The notes: a model not told the origin generated them from the sequence alone. Positions 7,027-16,226 are shown, counted from the first letter of the stretch. The stretch is DNA of 64,000 nt from Amycolatopsis decaplanina DSM 44594 (GCF_000342005.1 NZ_AOHO01000048.1:664540-728539), one strand, 5' to 3'. Made by a program: numbers and translations.

Positions 7027-7749
7027 TTAGTCGCCGCGGCGTACAGGGCCCAGGATCTGCTGCTCTTTCGCCGTGGTGACCAGGCGAAGAGGACGCCAGA
7101 GGTTCCGGCCCAAAGCGACGACCTGGTCGTCCTTCAACGTCGTGAGCTGCTTCATCATCTGCGGCGGGAGCCGCCAGATCCGCGCGGCCAGCTCGGCCTG
7201 CCCCGGCGGGAGCCGCTGCATCAGCACCAGGTCGGCCGCGTTCGCGGTCGCCCCGGCCTGCGGGTGCAGGTACGGCAGCACGTAGACCGTCGTCTGCCAC
7301 GGCGACCGCGGCGGGAACAGGTCCTGCGGTGTCGGGCCACCGTCGGTCACCACCAGCAGCGGCGCGTCCTCGGACGGGCGCGGGAGGTCCACCGGCGACA
7401 GCCGCCGGATCTGCACCAGCGGCGAAGGCCTGCCGTTGGGCTGATTTCCCGCGGCCTGCGGGAGCACCTGCCACGCGGCCGGACGCCCGGTCGCCACGAC
7501 GACCCACGCCCCGACCGCCATCGCCCGCAGCGCCACCTGGCGGGCCAGATAGAGACCACCGACCAGCACGATCCGGGTGGGCGTCGAGCGCAGCGCGGAG
7601 ATCGTCAGCGGCTCACCCTTGAGTCCTGAGCCGAGGACGATCCCGCCTCGGTCACCGGACGGGCTGATCGCGTCGAGCATCGCCGGGTCGACGGTGAACT
7701 CCGGGGCGACACCGGCGCTCTGGCCGGCGTCGCGCATGCGGGTGCTCAT
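7027..7749 (-). CDS. Unrecognised protein linked to eccE
   Basis: A 240-residue protein I cannot assign. A central segment (RIVLVGGLYLARQVALRAMA, then VVVATGRPAAW) looks like a Rossmann-type beta-alpha-beta unit. Another strand-like segment is PLLVVTDGGPTPQDLF. There is no signal peptide or membrane segment. The start codon overlaps the eccE stop by 4 bases (ATGA), so it is co-translated with eccE and probably acts at the cytosolic face of the secretion machine. Confidence 0.75.
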   Translation of the reverse strand: MSTRMRDAGQSAGVAPEFTVDPAMLDAISPSGDRGGIVLGSGLKGEPLTISALRSTPTRIVLVGGLYLARQVALRAMAVGAWVVVATGRPAAWQVLPQAAGNQPNGRPSPLVQIRRLSPVDLPRPSEDAPLLVVTDGGPTPQDLFPPRSPWQTTVYVLPYLHPQAGATANAADLVLMQRLPPGQAELAARIWRLPPQMMKQLTTLKDDQVVALGRNLWRPLRLVTTAKEQQILGPVRRGD

Positions 7750-9311
7750 GCCGTGCCTCCGATCGGCAAAGTCGCGGAGAACCCGGAGATCTGCAGGCCG
7801 CGCAGCGGCGTCAGCGTCACACCCAGCCGATCCGAGATGCCCTGCAGCCGCTGGTCGGCCGCGTCCAGTTCACGCGGGTTCCGCGCGCTCAGTCGAACGA
7901 TTCCCCGCAGTCCGATCTTGCCTTCGTCCGCGGACGGCGAAATCGACATAGCCACCGTCGCCGACAGCGCGCGAACACTGGTCAGCGCGTTCAGGCTGCC
8001 GCTGATCTTGCCCTTCGGCCAGCTGGTGATCGCGTAGCTCGCGTGCCCGATGCCCGCCGCGGTGACGCCGGTCCAGCGTTCCTGCAGACCGACCTTCCCC
8101 TGCGAACCGGCGACGGCGGTCAGCTCCGCGGCCGAAATACTGGACCGCAACAGCTCGTCCGGATCGAGCGGCCGGGTCGGCACACCCTGCGATTCCAGGG
8201 CGTTGCGCACCCGCGAGAGCGCGCCGATCAGCGCGCGATGCGCACCGACGACTCCGCCGCCACGTTCGCGGATGGCGGCCGGGCACCGGCGCGGGTCGAG
8301 CCGGATGGCGACCCAAGTCGTCCGCCGCGCGGCCGCGGGAAGCGGGCCGAGCACCTCCATGTAGGAGCTGAGGGCCGGCGAGTCCGACGGAAGCGCGGCA
8401 CTGCCCGGGTAGCAGTGCCAGATCATCTGGATCGAGTCGAGGACCACACCGCGGTCTTCGAGGCACGGCGCGAGCGCGGACAGCGGCAGGCTCGGCGCGC
8501 CACCCGCCTGGGTGATCAGCGCGGGCGCGGGTTCGACGAGCAGGACAGCGGTCCACGTCCCGTCGTTCCATGCGATGCCGACCTGCTGGCGTTCGTGGTC
8601 CACACCGTGCGCGACGACGAGATCGGGAACGGCGAGGCGAAGCAGGTTCACGCGGGCGTCGTCGGGGCCGGTGACGGCGTCCTCTTCGGCGGCGAGCGAC
8701 TCGATGCTGCTCGGCGGAAGCGGATTCGCCACACGATCGTGCGAACGGAGCATGTACCGCATGGTGAGTCCAGCCCATTGGGTGAACCAGCGGCCGCCCC
8801 AGCGCAGGAACGCGATGATGATCGCTAACCCGAGTACGCCGATCGCGACGTACTTCAGCTTCATGTCGATGGCCAGCAGGACGAGGCCGATCGCGAGCCC
8901 GAGTTCGAGCACGACCAGATTCGCCACGGGCAGCGGGCCGAGGTTGATCCCGCCGGTCCGGCGCCGCGCGGGCGCGGCGATCCGTGCCGCCGGAGCGGGC
9001 GGAGGGCCGGACTGCGGGCCGGGGCCGCCGGGCGGGGGACCGCCCGGGCCGCCTGGTCCTCCCGGACCACCAGGTCCGCCGGGGCCCTTGGGGCCTCCGG
9101 GACCACCGGGGCCGCCAGGACCCTGCGGTCCGCCAGGCCCTCCAGGGCCGCCCGGGCCCCCGGGACCGCGAGGAACACCGGGACCTCCCGGGCCTCCGGC
9201 CGGGCCGCCCGGACCACCCGGTCTGCCGGGCCTTGGCGGCGGCCCCGGCGGACGACCAGGAGGTTGCGGCCCCGGAGGGCCGGGCGGACGTGGAGGAGTG
9301 GTGACGGACAT
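7746..9311 (-). CDS. eccE: Type VII secretion protein EccE with collagen-like N-terminus
   Basis: A membrane-complex subunit of ESX systems. ATG 9311 (MSVTTPPRPPGPPGP) is preferred over the longer frame because a purine-rich GGGGAAGAGAAAG site precedes it. That gives 521 residues. Residues ~8-110 are almost pure Gly/Pro with GGP and GPP triplets. Two membrane segments follow (around LPVANLVVLELGLAIGLVLL and KYVAIGVLGLAIIIAFLRW), then a cytosolic domain of ~330 residues (QVGIAWNDGTWTAVLLVE). This is the usual EccE plan. ESX-4 of Mycobacterium tuberculosis lacks eccE, so its presence marks a fuller system. It is divergent from eccB. Confidence 0.88.
   Translation of the reverse strand: MSVTTPPRPPGPPGPQPPGRPPGPPPRPGRPGGPGGPAGGPGGPGVPRGPGGPGGPGGPGGPQGPGGPGGPGGPKGPGGPGGPGGPGGPGGPPPGGPGPQSGPPPAPAARIAAPARRRTGGINLGPLPVANLVVLELGLAIGLVLLAIDMKLKYVAIGVLGLAIIIAFLRWGGRWFTQWAGLTMRYMLRSHDRVANPLPPSSIESLAAEEDAVTGPDDARVNLLRLAVPDLVVAHGVDHERQQVGIAWNDGTWTAVLLVEPAPALITQAGGAPSLPLSALAPCLEDRGVVLDSIQMIWHCYPGSAALPSDSPALSSYMEVLGPLPAAARRTTWVAIRLDPRRCPAAIRERGGGVVGAHRALIGALSRVRNALESQGVPTRPLDPDELLRSSISAAELTAVAGSQGKVGLQERWTGVTAAGIGHASYAITSWPKGKISGSLNALTSVRALSATVAMSISPSADEGKIGLRGIVRLSARNPRELDAADQRLQGISDRLGVTLTPLRGLQISGFSATLPIGGTA
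8990..9290. repeat. Collagen-like triplet-repeat tract within eccE
   Basis: About 300 bases of irregular 9-base units encode Gly-Gly-Pro, Gly-Pro-Pro and Gly-Pro-Arg/Gln/Lys triplets. The tract is prone to length change by slippage. Confidence 0.8.
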
Positions 9312-9467
9312 CCGCGCTTTCTCTTCCCCTCGTGCTTGCTGCGTACCCGGAAAGCCGGTCCCGAGGAACTTGACACTAGCTGGAGTTGGTAGAAACCCCA
9401 CACCAGACGGTCCCCGTACGGCTATCCTGCGGAACCGTACCGCGACGGGGAGGACTGTAGGTCGAGA

Positions 9468-11081
9468 ATGCCATCAACACCGACTACTAAGTCTCAAGTT
9501 CAGGCTTATCAGTTCGTTCTGCGACGGATGCAATCCGCGCTGGTCCGTCGCGACGCCGTCATGCTCCACGATCCGATGCGCACGCACACACGGGCCACCA
9601 TCGTGGGTGTCGTGCTGGCCGCGCTGGGCGTCCTGGTCTTCGTCATCTGGGGCCTGCTGAGCCCGAAGCCCTCCGTGCCGGAGGCGGGCAACATCGTCAT
9701 CGGCGAGCAGTCCGGAACGGTGTACGTCGTGGCCGGAAACCCGAAGAAACTGATTCCGACTTTCAACCTCGCTTCCGCGCGGCTGCTGATCATCGCGCAA
9801 TCGAAGCAAGGGGCGCAGCAGTCGGGCAGCAAGCCTTCCGGGCCCGCGCAGGCATCCGAAGTGAAGAACCCCACAGTCGTTTCGGATGAACAGCTGAAGA
9901 ACATTCCCCGGGGCCAGCTCATGGGCATTCCCAACGGCCCGCAGCTGATGCCGACGGACACCCAGCGCGCCTCCCCGGACTGGGGCGTGTGCGACGAGGT
10001 CATGTACGACCCGTCGGTACCCCAGCCGGACCTCTCGAAGACGGAGACGACCGTCTACGCGGGCGTGAAGCAGCTCGGGAACCGCGAACTCGGCCAGAAC
10101 GAAGCCTTGCTGGCCAAAGGCGCCAACGGTCGGGAGTACCTGATCTACCGGCAGAAGCCGGACCCCAACCTCCGGAACGCGAACGCCGTCAAGGCCGAGA
10201 TCAAGGTCGACGCCAACGCCGTCCGTTCCGCGTTGAAGCTGTCCGATCAGCCCCGCGGTATCTCCCAGGGCCTGCTGGACGCGATTCCCGAGGTGCCGGA
10301 GCTGAAGCTCCCGGACGTTCCGGGCAAGGGCGAGAGCCCCAACTACGAGATCGAAGGCATGAAGGTCGGCGACGTCTTCTCGACGGAGCAGGCCGAAGGG
10401 CGCAAGGACTTCTACCTCATCACGAGGGAAGGCATCCAGGCCATTTCCCCGGCCGTCGCGGACATCGTGCAGACCGGGAAGAACGACGGCAGCACCTCGG
10501 TCATGTCCGTGCCGCTGGGCAAGATCCGCAACCTCACACGTGTCTCCCAGGTCGTCGAGCTCGATGCCTACCCCCAGACCGTGCCGACGGTGCTCAACGC
10601 GACCCAGGGTTCCCGGGTCTCCTGCCTGAGCTGGTCCATCACGGGCGAAGGCGCCGGCCGGGACGGGCACACGGCGGTGTTCGTCGACGACAAGCTGCCG
10701 AAGGGCAGGAACGCCGACGGATCCGCCCCGGGCGTCAAGATCGGCACCCCCGGTCCGGTCGGCGCGCCGATCAACAGCTTCTACATGGAGCCCGGCTTCG
10801 CGGCCGTCGTCCAGTCGGCGACCGGCAAGGAAACCTTCGACAAGGGACCGATTCAGCTGATCTCCGATCGCGGGATCCGCTACGGCGTCCCCGACGCCGT
10901 CACGGCGGATTCGATCGGGCTCAACAAGCGGGTACCCGCGCCCGAGTCCATCGTCAGGATCCTGCCCACCGGGGCTTCGCTGAACACGCAGGACGTGCTC
11001 CGGACGTTCGACACGGTGCCGATCGACGACAGGGCCGGTTCGGTCGTCACGCAGTCGCAGCAGGCTCCGGCGGGTAACTGA
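9468..11081 (+). CDS. eccB: Type VII secretion protein EccB
   Basis: A 537-residue core subunit with one N-terminal membrane helix and a large extracytoplasmic region. Diagnostic features are the N-terminal KSQVQAYQFVLRRMQSALV, the HDPMRTHTRATIVGVV segment leading into the membrane helix (~residues 45-67), and GEQSGTVYVV. Two Cys residues (in WGVCDEVM and SCLSW) could form the structural disulfide of the periplasmic part. It is transcribed divergently from eccE and precedes an EspC-like/WXG gene pair. Confidence 0.95.
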   Translation: MPSTPTTKSQVQAYQFVLRRMQSALVRRDAVMLHDPMRTHTRATIVGVVLAALGVLVFVIWGLLSPKPSVPEAGNIVIGEQSGTVYVVAGNPKKLIPTFNLASARLLIIAQSKQGAQQSGSKPSGPAQASEVKNPTVVSDEQLKNIPRGQLMGIPNGPQLMPTDTQRASPDWGVCDEVMYDPSVPQPDLSKTETTVYAGVKQLGNRELGQNEALLAKGANGREYLIYRQKPDPNLRNANAVKAEIKVDANAVRSALKLSDQPRGISQGLLDAIPEVPELKLPDVPGKGESPNYEIEGMKVGDVFSTEQAEGRKDFYLITREGIQAISPAVADIVQTGKNDGSTSVMSVPLGKIRNLTRVSQVVELDAYPQTVPTVLNATQGSRVSCLSWSITGEGAGRDGHTAVFVDDKLPKGRNADGSAPGVKIGTPGPVGAPINSFYMEPGFAAVVQSATGKETFDKGPIQLISDRGIRYGVPDAVTADSIGLNKRVPAPESIVRILPTGASLNTQDVLRTFDTVPIDDRAGSVVTQSQQAPAGN

Positions 11082-11149
11082 TCACGGGAACCCCTCGGAC
11101 GGCGCGAGCGTCTCAACGCCCGAGCGGTATCGGGTGAGTGGAGGGTGCA

Positions 11150-11464
11150 GTGGCCGGCCTGAAGATCGACGGCAGTGCCGTCGGTGACTATGCGAAGCGG
11201 GTGGACGCGGCCGCCGGAGAGCTCGATCTGGCGGCCGCGGAGGTGACGGGAGAGGGTGTCACCGTCGAGTCCTACGGCACGCTGGGGGAGGAACTAGGCC
11301 TTGGCGCGTCCTACGGGCGCGCGGCCGAGGCCATCCGGCGTCAGCTTGTGGAAGGCGCGGCCGCGTTGAGGTCGGCGTCGGAGGCCCTGCACACGGTGAC
11401 CGCGCGGCATGCCGGGCACGACGACGAGGCCGCGCAGATGATCAAGCGCGCCGTGGAGCTCTGA
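11150..11464 (+). CDS. EspC-like small type VII secretion target
   Basis: A 104-residue predicted all-helical protein resembling the EspC/DUF2580 family of ESX-associated secreted partners. I chose GTG 11150 because GGAGGG lies 4 bases upstream. GTG 11138 is the alternative. There is no WXG motif, and the second helix covers YGRAAEAIRRQLVEGAAALR. It sits 5 bases ahead of the large WXG gene, as a secretion partner would. Confidence 0.7.
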   Translation: MAGLKIDGSAVGDYAKRVDAAAGELDLAAAEVTGEGVTVESYGTLGEELGLGASYGRAAEAIRRQLVEGAAALRSASEALHTVTARHAGHDDEAAQMIKRAVEL

Positions 11465-11469
11465 ACCGC

Positions 11470-12618
11470 ATGATCGCCGAGTCGGAGAACCCGACGGATT
11501 CCATCCCGCACCCGATGGCGGCCGCACGCCCCACTGCTCCCGCGGCGCCCCCGATCACGGTTAGCCCGCTAAACGCGACAGGCTCGGGCGGTGAGGAGCT
11601 GGTCGAGGCCGCGGCACCGCATCTCGCCTTCGTTTCGGAGCTGTCCGGCCATCTGGGGCTGATCGATCCGGTCGAGACCTATCTGACCCCGCTGGCTGGG
11701 CGCTGGGAGGACTTGAAGGTCGAGGCGGACCTGCTCCGGAAAGCGGCGAAGACCGCGGGCAACGTGTCGAAAGAGCTGTCCGAGGACCTCGGGCGCCTCG
11801 ACGCCGGGTGGTCAGGCAAGGACGCTGACGCGTTCGTCGCGTACATCGTGGACATCAACGCCGCGGGTTCTGATGTCGAAGACGCCCTCACCACGCTGGC
11901 GAGCTCGCTCGACGAGCTGGTGCTGTCGATCCGTCGCATCCTGACCGACCTCGTCGAGGTACTGGTCGACACGGCGGAACTGACCTCCGAGACCGCGATG
12001 CTGCCGGTCGGCGGCGTCCGGCGGGCGCGAACCCAGCTGGAAGAGGCGCAGGAGTCGGCCAAAGCGCTGTTCGAAGCCGCTCGTAACGTCCTCGAAGGCT
12101 TCGCGCGGTTTTGCGACGGCGTCGACGATCCTGACGCCGGTTCGCGGAGCATCGAGATCGCTCACCGGTACCCGCAGGACGAGTTCAAGCTCCACGACGA
12201 ATCCGAGGCGCACGGTGCGCCGGTGCCGGAGAAGGCCGCCGCAGAGGCGGATTCCGGTGCCGCGTCCGAGGAACAGTCGACGGCGCCGTCCGCGGCCGAC
12301 GGCAGGCAGACCGGATCGCAGGAACCTCTGATCGAACAAGGGCAGGCACTGATCCCGGAGGTCGCGCCCGTTCAGGCCGCTCCGGCTCACGGACAGGGTG
12401 TCGCCGGGGCCGGATCGGCGATGATGCCGATGGGGATGGCGCCCATGATGGGGATGGGCGGCATGGGCGGGGGAGGCCAGACGGCTCACCAGTCGAAGAC
12501 GCGGCCCGCGTCGAAGCCGTCCGATGTGGTCGGCGAGCCCGGTCAGGTCGTCCCGCCCGTGATCGGCGAGGACGAGACCCCGGCGAAGCCCGCTCCGAAG
12601 CCCAAGCCCGCCAAGTAG
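11470..12618 (+). CDS. Large WXG-type protein, candidate ESX substrate (set 1)
   Basis: A 382-residue protein with a WSG turn at W114 (DAGWSGKDADAF) between helical segments, as in WXG100/PPE-like secretion substrates. It continues with a helical domain to ~230, an acidic Ala/Glu region, a Met/Gly-rich tract (~315-340) and a Pro/Lys tail. Residues 29-36 (ITVSPLNA) derive from a repeat copy read in its open frame. It pairs with the EspC-like gene before it. The Met/Gly tract is shared with the two larger proteins at 28605 and 35010. Confidence 0.72.
   Translation: MIAESENPTDSIPHPMAAARPTAPAAPPITVSPLNATGSGGEELVEAAAPHLAFVSELSGHLGLIDPVETYLTPLAGRWEDLKVEADLLRKAAKTAGNVSKELSEDLGRLDAGWSGKDADAFVAYIVDINAAGSDVEDALTTLASSLDELVLSIRRILTDLVEVLVDTAELTSETAMLPVGGVRRARTQLEEAQESAKALFEAARNVLEGFARFCDGVDDPDAGSRSIEIAHRYPQDEFKLHDESEAHGAPVPEKAAAEADSGAASEEQSTAPSAADGRQTGSQEPLIEQGQALIPEVAPVQAAPAHGQGVAGAGSAMMPMGMAPMMGMGGMGGGGQTAHQSKTRPASKPSDVVGEPGQVVPPVIGEDETPAKPAPKPKPAK
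11553..11578. repeat. Palindromic repeat copy 8, inside the set-1 WXG gene
   Basis: GATCACGG then TTAGCCCGCTAAA, read in-frame as ITVSPLNA. It falls in a disordered Pro/Ala-rich N-terminal stretch. Confidence 0.85.
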
Positions 12619-12634
12619 GTGCCCCCAGGGGCCG

Positions 12635-12661
12635 AGCGACTTTAGCGGGCTAAGTGTGATC
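12635..12661. repeat. Palindromic repeat copy 9
   Basis: CTTTAGCGGGCTAAG core with 3' flank TGTGATC. It forms the left arm of a hairpin with copy 10. Confidence 0.85.
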
Positions 12662-12710
12662 TGGACGGCTCGGAGTCGAATCCGGCTCAGATCGCACTTA
12701 GCCCGCTAAA
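12641..12710. terminator. Bidirectional terminator-like hairpin made from two inverted repeat copies
   Basis: Bases 12641-12662 pair with 12689-12710 (22 bp with one G-T pair) across a 26-base loop. It lies exactly between the convergent set-1 WXG gene and mycP. Confidence 0.6.
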
Positions 12711-12716
12711 CGCAAG
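12690..12716. repeat. Palindromic repeat copy 10
   Basis: GATCGCA flank and CTTAGCCCGCTAAAC core. It ends 3 bases before the mycP stop codon. Confidence 0.85.
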
Positions 12717-12718
12717 TC

Positions 12719-14368
12719 CTACGGGGTCTTGCGGCCTGGTGAGGCGGTCTGCCGGTTGCGGCGGACCGAGTGCACCACGAACAGCGTGACGAGCAGCGCC
12801 ACGAGACCCCCGCCCGTTCCGGCGAGCGCGACGATCATCGGGGCGGGGTCACGGTCGTTCGCGGGCGGCAGGTTCGCGGGCAGCTGGACCGGCTTCGCCT
12901 TGTCCGCCTCCGACGGCACGATCGCCGTCAGCGCCGCGATCGGATCGATGACGCCGAAGCCGACGAAGTTGTCCCGTCCGCCCGGCGCCGCGGGGTGCTG
13001 TGCCGTCGCCTTGATCCGGGTCATCACTTCACGGGCCGTCAGCTCCGGGAACTTCGCGCGCACAAGTGCGGCCACACCGGCGACGTACGGGGCGGCGAAG
13101 CTGGTCCCTTGAATGGGGCCGGGGTCCTTGCCGCCCTCGATGGTCAGGTTGGCCAGGCTGCTGGACCCCTCGGCCGGGTCCAGCGAGATGATCTTGGTGC
13201 CCGGAGCGGCGACGCTGACCCACGGCCCGTGGACGCTGAACTCCGCGACGCCGCCGGTGTCGTCGATCGCCGCGACCGACAGCACGTCTTCGGAGAACCA
13301 AGGCGGCGTGACGATCGTCTTGGGGGACCTGGGGTCCGGCTGATCGTTCTGCGGGCATTTGTCGCCGACGTTGCCCGCCGCCGCGACGACGACCACGTTG
13401 CGCTCGACGGCGTAGTTCACCGCCGCTTGAAGCTCCTGCTCGCCCTTGGTGATGCTGCCGGTGGCCGAGCGGCAGTTGTCGACTGACATGTTGATGACAT
13501 TGGAGCCCTGGTCGACAGCCCGGACCACCGCCTGCGCGAGCGTTGTCAGCGTGCCCGCGGTCTTGCCCTGCTCCTGCTGCCGTCCGCCCTTGTCCTGGCC
13601 CGGTGCGGTTCCGTCCGCCGCGCCGCCGACAGCGCCATTACCCTGCGAGGACGGCGGAAGCTGCGATCCCGGGTTGTTCGACGAAGCCGGCGGAGCGGAG
13701 CTGGAGACAGGTGGCGGCTCGGATTTCTTCTCGGCCTCTTCGTAGTTCTGGCTGGACTGACGGATCGACAGGATCGTGGCGTCCGGCGCGACCCCTCGGA
13801 ATCCGATGCTCGCGTCGGGCGGGTTCGCGGCGATGATCCCCGCCACCTCGGTGCCGTGGCCGTCACAGTCTTCGAGCCCCGGCGCCTTGCCCCCGCCGGG
13901 GTTCGCGACGTAGTCGCCACCCGATTCGACACGGCCCCCGAAGTACGGGTGCGCGGAGACGCCGGTGTCGATCACGGCGACCTTGATGCCCCCTCCGACC
14001 GACTTAGTGGCGCCGCGCATCAGCTGGTGCACCTTTTCGATCTGGAGGTACTCCTGGCCCCATGGCCGGTTCTTGATGTCGACCTGGTCGCCGCCGAGCT
14101 TGCTGCGCTGGACGCACTCGGTCTTCTTCTCGTAGGTCTTGTCCGGCTTGCCCGAGTCGTTCGGCTTCTTGGACTTGTCCACCGGAGGCGGGGTCGCGTA
14201 GTAGCCACCGGCGTCCGGCGCGACGCTGCTTTGCTGCGCCCACGCGGGAAGAGCCACCGACGCCGGCGAGAGAACACCGATACCGGCCGCCAGCAGCACC
14301 GTTCCGGTACGTCCGGCGAGGCCGAGGTGGCGGACGCGCGTCCCCCTGGACTTCCGCGCTACGGCCAT
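12719..14368 (-). CDS. mycP: Mycosin, membrane-anchored subtilisin-like protease of the ESX system
   Basis: A 549-residue protease required for stability of ESX complexes. It has a Sec signal peptide (residues ~1-45, ending PAWA), catalytic D134 (VIDTGVS), H171 (DGHGTEVAG) and S422 (GTSFAAPYVAG), and oxyanion N332 (AAAGN). A Ser/Pro/Gly-rich loop spans ~205-270. A C-terminal membrane helix (IVALAGTGGGLVALLVTLF) and a basic tail follow. ATG 14368 is used here. GTG 14395, overlapping the eccD stop, is an in-frame alternative and would signal coupling. Confidence 0.95.
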   Translation of the reverse strand: MAVARKSRGTRVRHLGLAGRTGTVLLAAGIGVLSPASVALPAWAQQSSVAPDAGGYYATPPPVDKSKKPNDSGKPDKTYEKKTECVQRSKLGGDQVDIKNRPWGQEYLQIEKVHQLMRGATKSVGGGIKVAVIDTGVSAHPYFGGRVESGGDYVANPGGGKAPGLEDCDGHGTEVAGIIAANPPDASIGFRGVAPDATILSIRQSSQNYEEAEKKSEPPPVSSSAPPASSNNPGSQLPPSSQGNGAVGGAADGTAPGQDKGGRQQEQGKTAGTLTTLAQAVVRAVDQGSNVINMSVDNCRSATGSITKGEQELQAAVNYAVERNVVVVAAAGNVGDKCPQNDQPDPRSPKTIVTPPWFSEDVLSVAAIDDTGGVAEFSVHGPWVSVAAPGTKIISLDPAEGSSSLANLTIEGGKDPGPIQGTSFAAPYVAGVAALVRAKFPELTAREVMTRIKATAQHPAAPGGRDNFVGFGVIDPIAALTAIVPSEADKAKPVQLPANLPPANDRDPAPMIVALAGTGGGLVALLVTLFVVHSVRRNRQTASPGRKTP

Positions 14369-14391
14369 CAGAGCATCATCCGATCGGGTCG

Positions 14392-15786
14392 TCACTTGAA
14401 GTTGAGGTGGCGCAGCGTCGTGTAGAGATCCATGACGCCGAGCGCCAGCGGGAGCACCGTCGCGATGAAGACGGCCTCGAAGATCTCCACCGTCCGCCGC
14501 AGCGGCGGCGAGAAGCGCTGGTTCGGGAAGATCACGCCGACCACGAGCGCGCCGGCGCCGATCAGCAGCAGCGCGCCGAACACGAACAGGACGCGGTTCA
14601 ACGGGCTCGCCGACCACATCCAGCCGAGCAGGATGCCCGCACCGGACACCATGCCGGTGGTGAGCAGGGCGATGGCCTGCGCGCCGTTCGCGTACGCCCG
14701 CGCCCTCAGGAGCAGGACCAGCGTGGCGACCACGCCGAGGATCGGGCCGAAGATCGTCGGCGACGTCGAGGCGATGATCGCGAACAGGGCCGTGGCCGCG
14801 CCGCAGCCGGTCAGCAGGCCGGTCATGTACTCGTGGGCGACCGCGGTACGGCGTTCGATGGCGCGGTAGTCCGGGAAGCCCGAGTCTTCCTTGAGTTCTT
14901 CGGCGCTGCCGGGAACGTGCGGCGTCGGAAGGGCCGCGAGCTTGATCGTCGCGCGGGGCAGGATCGAGATGCAGGCCAGCGAGAACGCGGTGGCGCCGGC
15001 GGCGACACCGGCGATCGGGGTGTCGATGAGCGTCGCGGCCAGGAACGTCAGCGCCGAGATCGTGGCCGTGGTCGCGGCCGCGATGAAAGTGGTGATCCCG
15101 TGCCCGATGACGAGGATGCAGACCGCCGCCACGATGATCACGAGAGTGCTCGCGAGCAGCAGGTTCGCCCACAGGGACAGCCCCGGCACGATGTAGAACC
15201 CGCTGACGAACGCCAGCGGCAGACCGCCTGTCGCGGCGATCAGCACACCGGTCGCCTCCGCCTGGTAGGCCTTGGCCAGTGTCGCGCCGATCGCGACGCA
15301 CGCGATCGCGCCGACACCGCCCGCGATCGCGGCGGCGAGCGCGTTGCCACCGTAGAAAGATCCACTGGTGAAGAGCGCGAGGGCCGCGAAGAACAGCGCC
15401 AGGCCGCCAGCGATGTGCCCGAAGCGGCGCGCCGTCTCCTTGGTCCACGGACGGAAGCTGTCCGGTGACGACTCGGCGATCGCGTCGACTACATCGTCGT
15501 ACAGCGGGGGCGGCGGGTTCTCGTTGCGCTTGCGCAACTGCAGCAGTTCGCCATCGACGACACCGAGGGACGCGAGGGTCCGGCTCGGGTCGAGCGGCGC
15601 GTCGCCCAGCTTCGCCAGTGCCCAGCCGCCGTGGCGGGCGCCGCCGTCCGGCGTCGCCTCCTTCGCCATCTCCAACAGCATGGGCAGCAGGTCCGCCACC
15701 GCGACGTCAGCCGGCAAAGCCACGTCGATCCGGGTGCGTGGCGCGACCACCGTCACCCTGCTGAATACCGTCGTGCCCGTTGCCAC
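14392..15786 (-). CDS. eccD: Type VII secretion membrane protein EccD
   Basis: A 464-residue integral membrane channel-scaffold subunit. The first ~90 residues form a ubiquitin-like domain (FSRVTVVAPRTRIDVALPAD). About 11 hydrophobic helices follow from residue ~125 to the end. It heads the minus-strand eccD-mycP pair and is divergent from eccC. Length and domain plan are normal for the family. Confidence 0.94.
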   Translation of the reverse strand: MATGTTVFSRVTVVAPRTRIDVALPADVAVADLLPMLLEMAKEATPDGGARHGGWALAKLGDAPLDPSRTLASLGVVDGELLQLRKRNENPPPPLYDDVVDAIAESSPDSFRPWTKETARRFGHIAGGLALFFAALALFTSGSFYGGNALAAAIAGGVGAIACVAIGATLAKAYQAEATGVLIAATGGLPLAFVSGFYIVPGLSLWANLLLASTLVIIVAAVCILVIGHGITTFIAAATTATISALTFLAATLIDTPIAGVAAGATAFSLACISILPRATIKLAALPTPHVPGSAEELKEDSGFPDYRAIERRTAVAHEYMTGLLTGCGAATALFAIIASTSPTIFGPILGVVATLVLLLRARAYANGAQAIALLTTGMVSGAGILLGWMWSASPLNRVLFVFGALLLIGAGALVVGVIFPNQRFSPPLRRTVEIFEAVFIATVLPLALGVMDLYTTLRHLNFK

Positions 15787-15923
15787 TGCCTTCCCCCTGC
15801 CCTGAGAGTCTGCTCCCGGGGGAACCTATACCGAACCCGGGTGCCCACATCATCGACTGTCGGAAAAAGACCGGCAAAAGTACGAGAGGCGACCTCCGAA
15901 GCCCCGCTGACCGGCTGCCGGCG

Positions 15924-15950
15924 CATCGACTTTAGCGGGCTGATCGTGAC
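15924..15950. repeat. Palindromic repeat copy 11 (degenerate)
   Basis: CTTTAGCGGGCTGATC: the right arm is partly diverged. Confidence 0.65.
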
Positions 15951-15991
15951 GTCCAGGGGAGCCTGGGCACCTGAGCGGGCCCCGACCGCCG

Positions 15992-16020
15992 GATCGCGAT
16001 TAGGGGGCTAAACGCACGTC
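15992..16020. repeat. Palindromic repeat copy 12
   Basis: GATCGCG flank and ATTAGGGGGCTAAAC core, the five-G centre variant. Confidence 0.8.
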
Positions 16021-16036
16021 GGGCGTCTGGCCGCCG

Positions 16037-16064
16037 GATCGCACTTAGCCCGCTAAACGCACGT
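16037..16064. repeat. Palindromic repeat copy 13
   Basis: GATCGCA flank and CTTAGCCCGCTAAAC core, with 3' flank GCACGTCGG nearly the same as copy 12. Confidence 0.8.
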
Positions 16065-16226
16065 CGGCGGAGCCGGAGCCCTACACTCCCGACATGCGTA
16101 CTGCCCCGGCTGGGGCCGTTCTCGGCGTTGTCCGGATTTCACCGGCCACGTTCGATAGGTTGTCTCGCGCACCCGTACGCGCACCAACGGTGGCCGCCAT
16201 CGTCGAGTTTGAAGAGGGGTCCTTCG

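Larger units (their letters stand above)
15787..16226. other. 440-bp divergent intergenic region eccD-eccC
   Basis: It contains three repeat copies (15924-15950, 15992-16020, 16037-16064) and presumably the two divergent promoters. I see no gene. The frame upstream of eccC is open by chance. Confidence 0.55.

Noticed and set aside
9370..9395. TTGACA plus TAGAAA as the eccB promoter
   Set aside because: The spacer is only 14 bases, too short for a standard sigma-70-type promoter.
12719..15448. Single 909-residue protein joining the mycP frame with sequence antisense to eccD
   Set aside because: The first ~355 codons are out-of-frame eccD sequence. The mycosin signal peptide starts at 14368 (or 14395).
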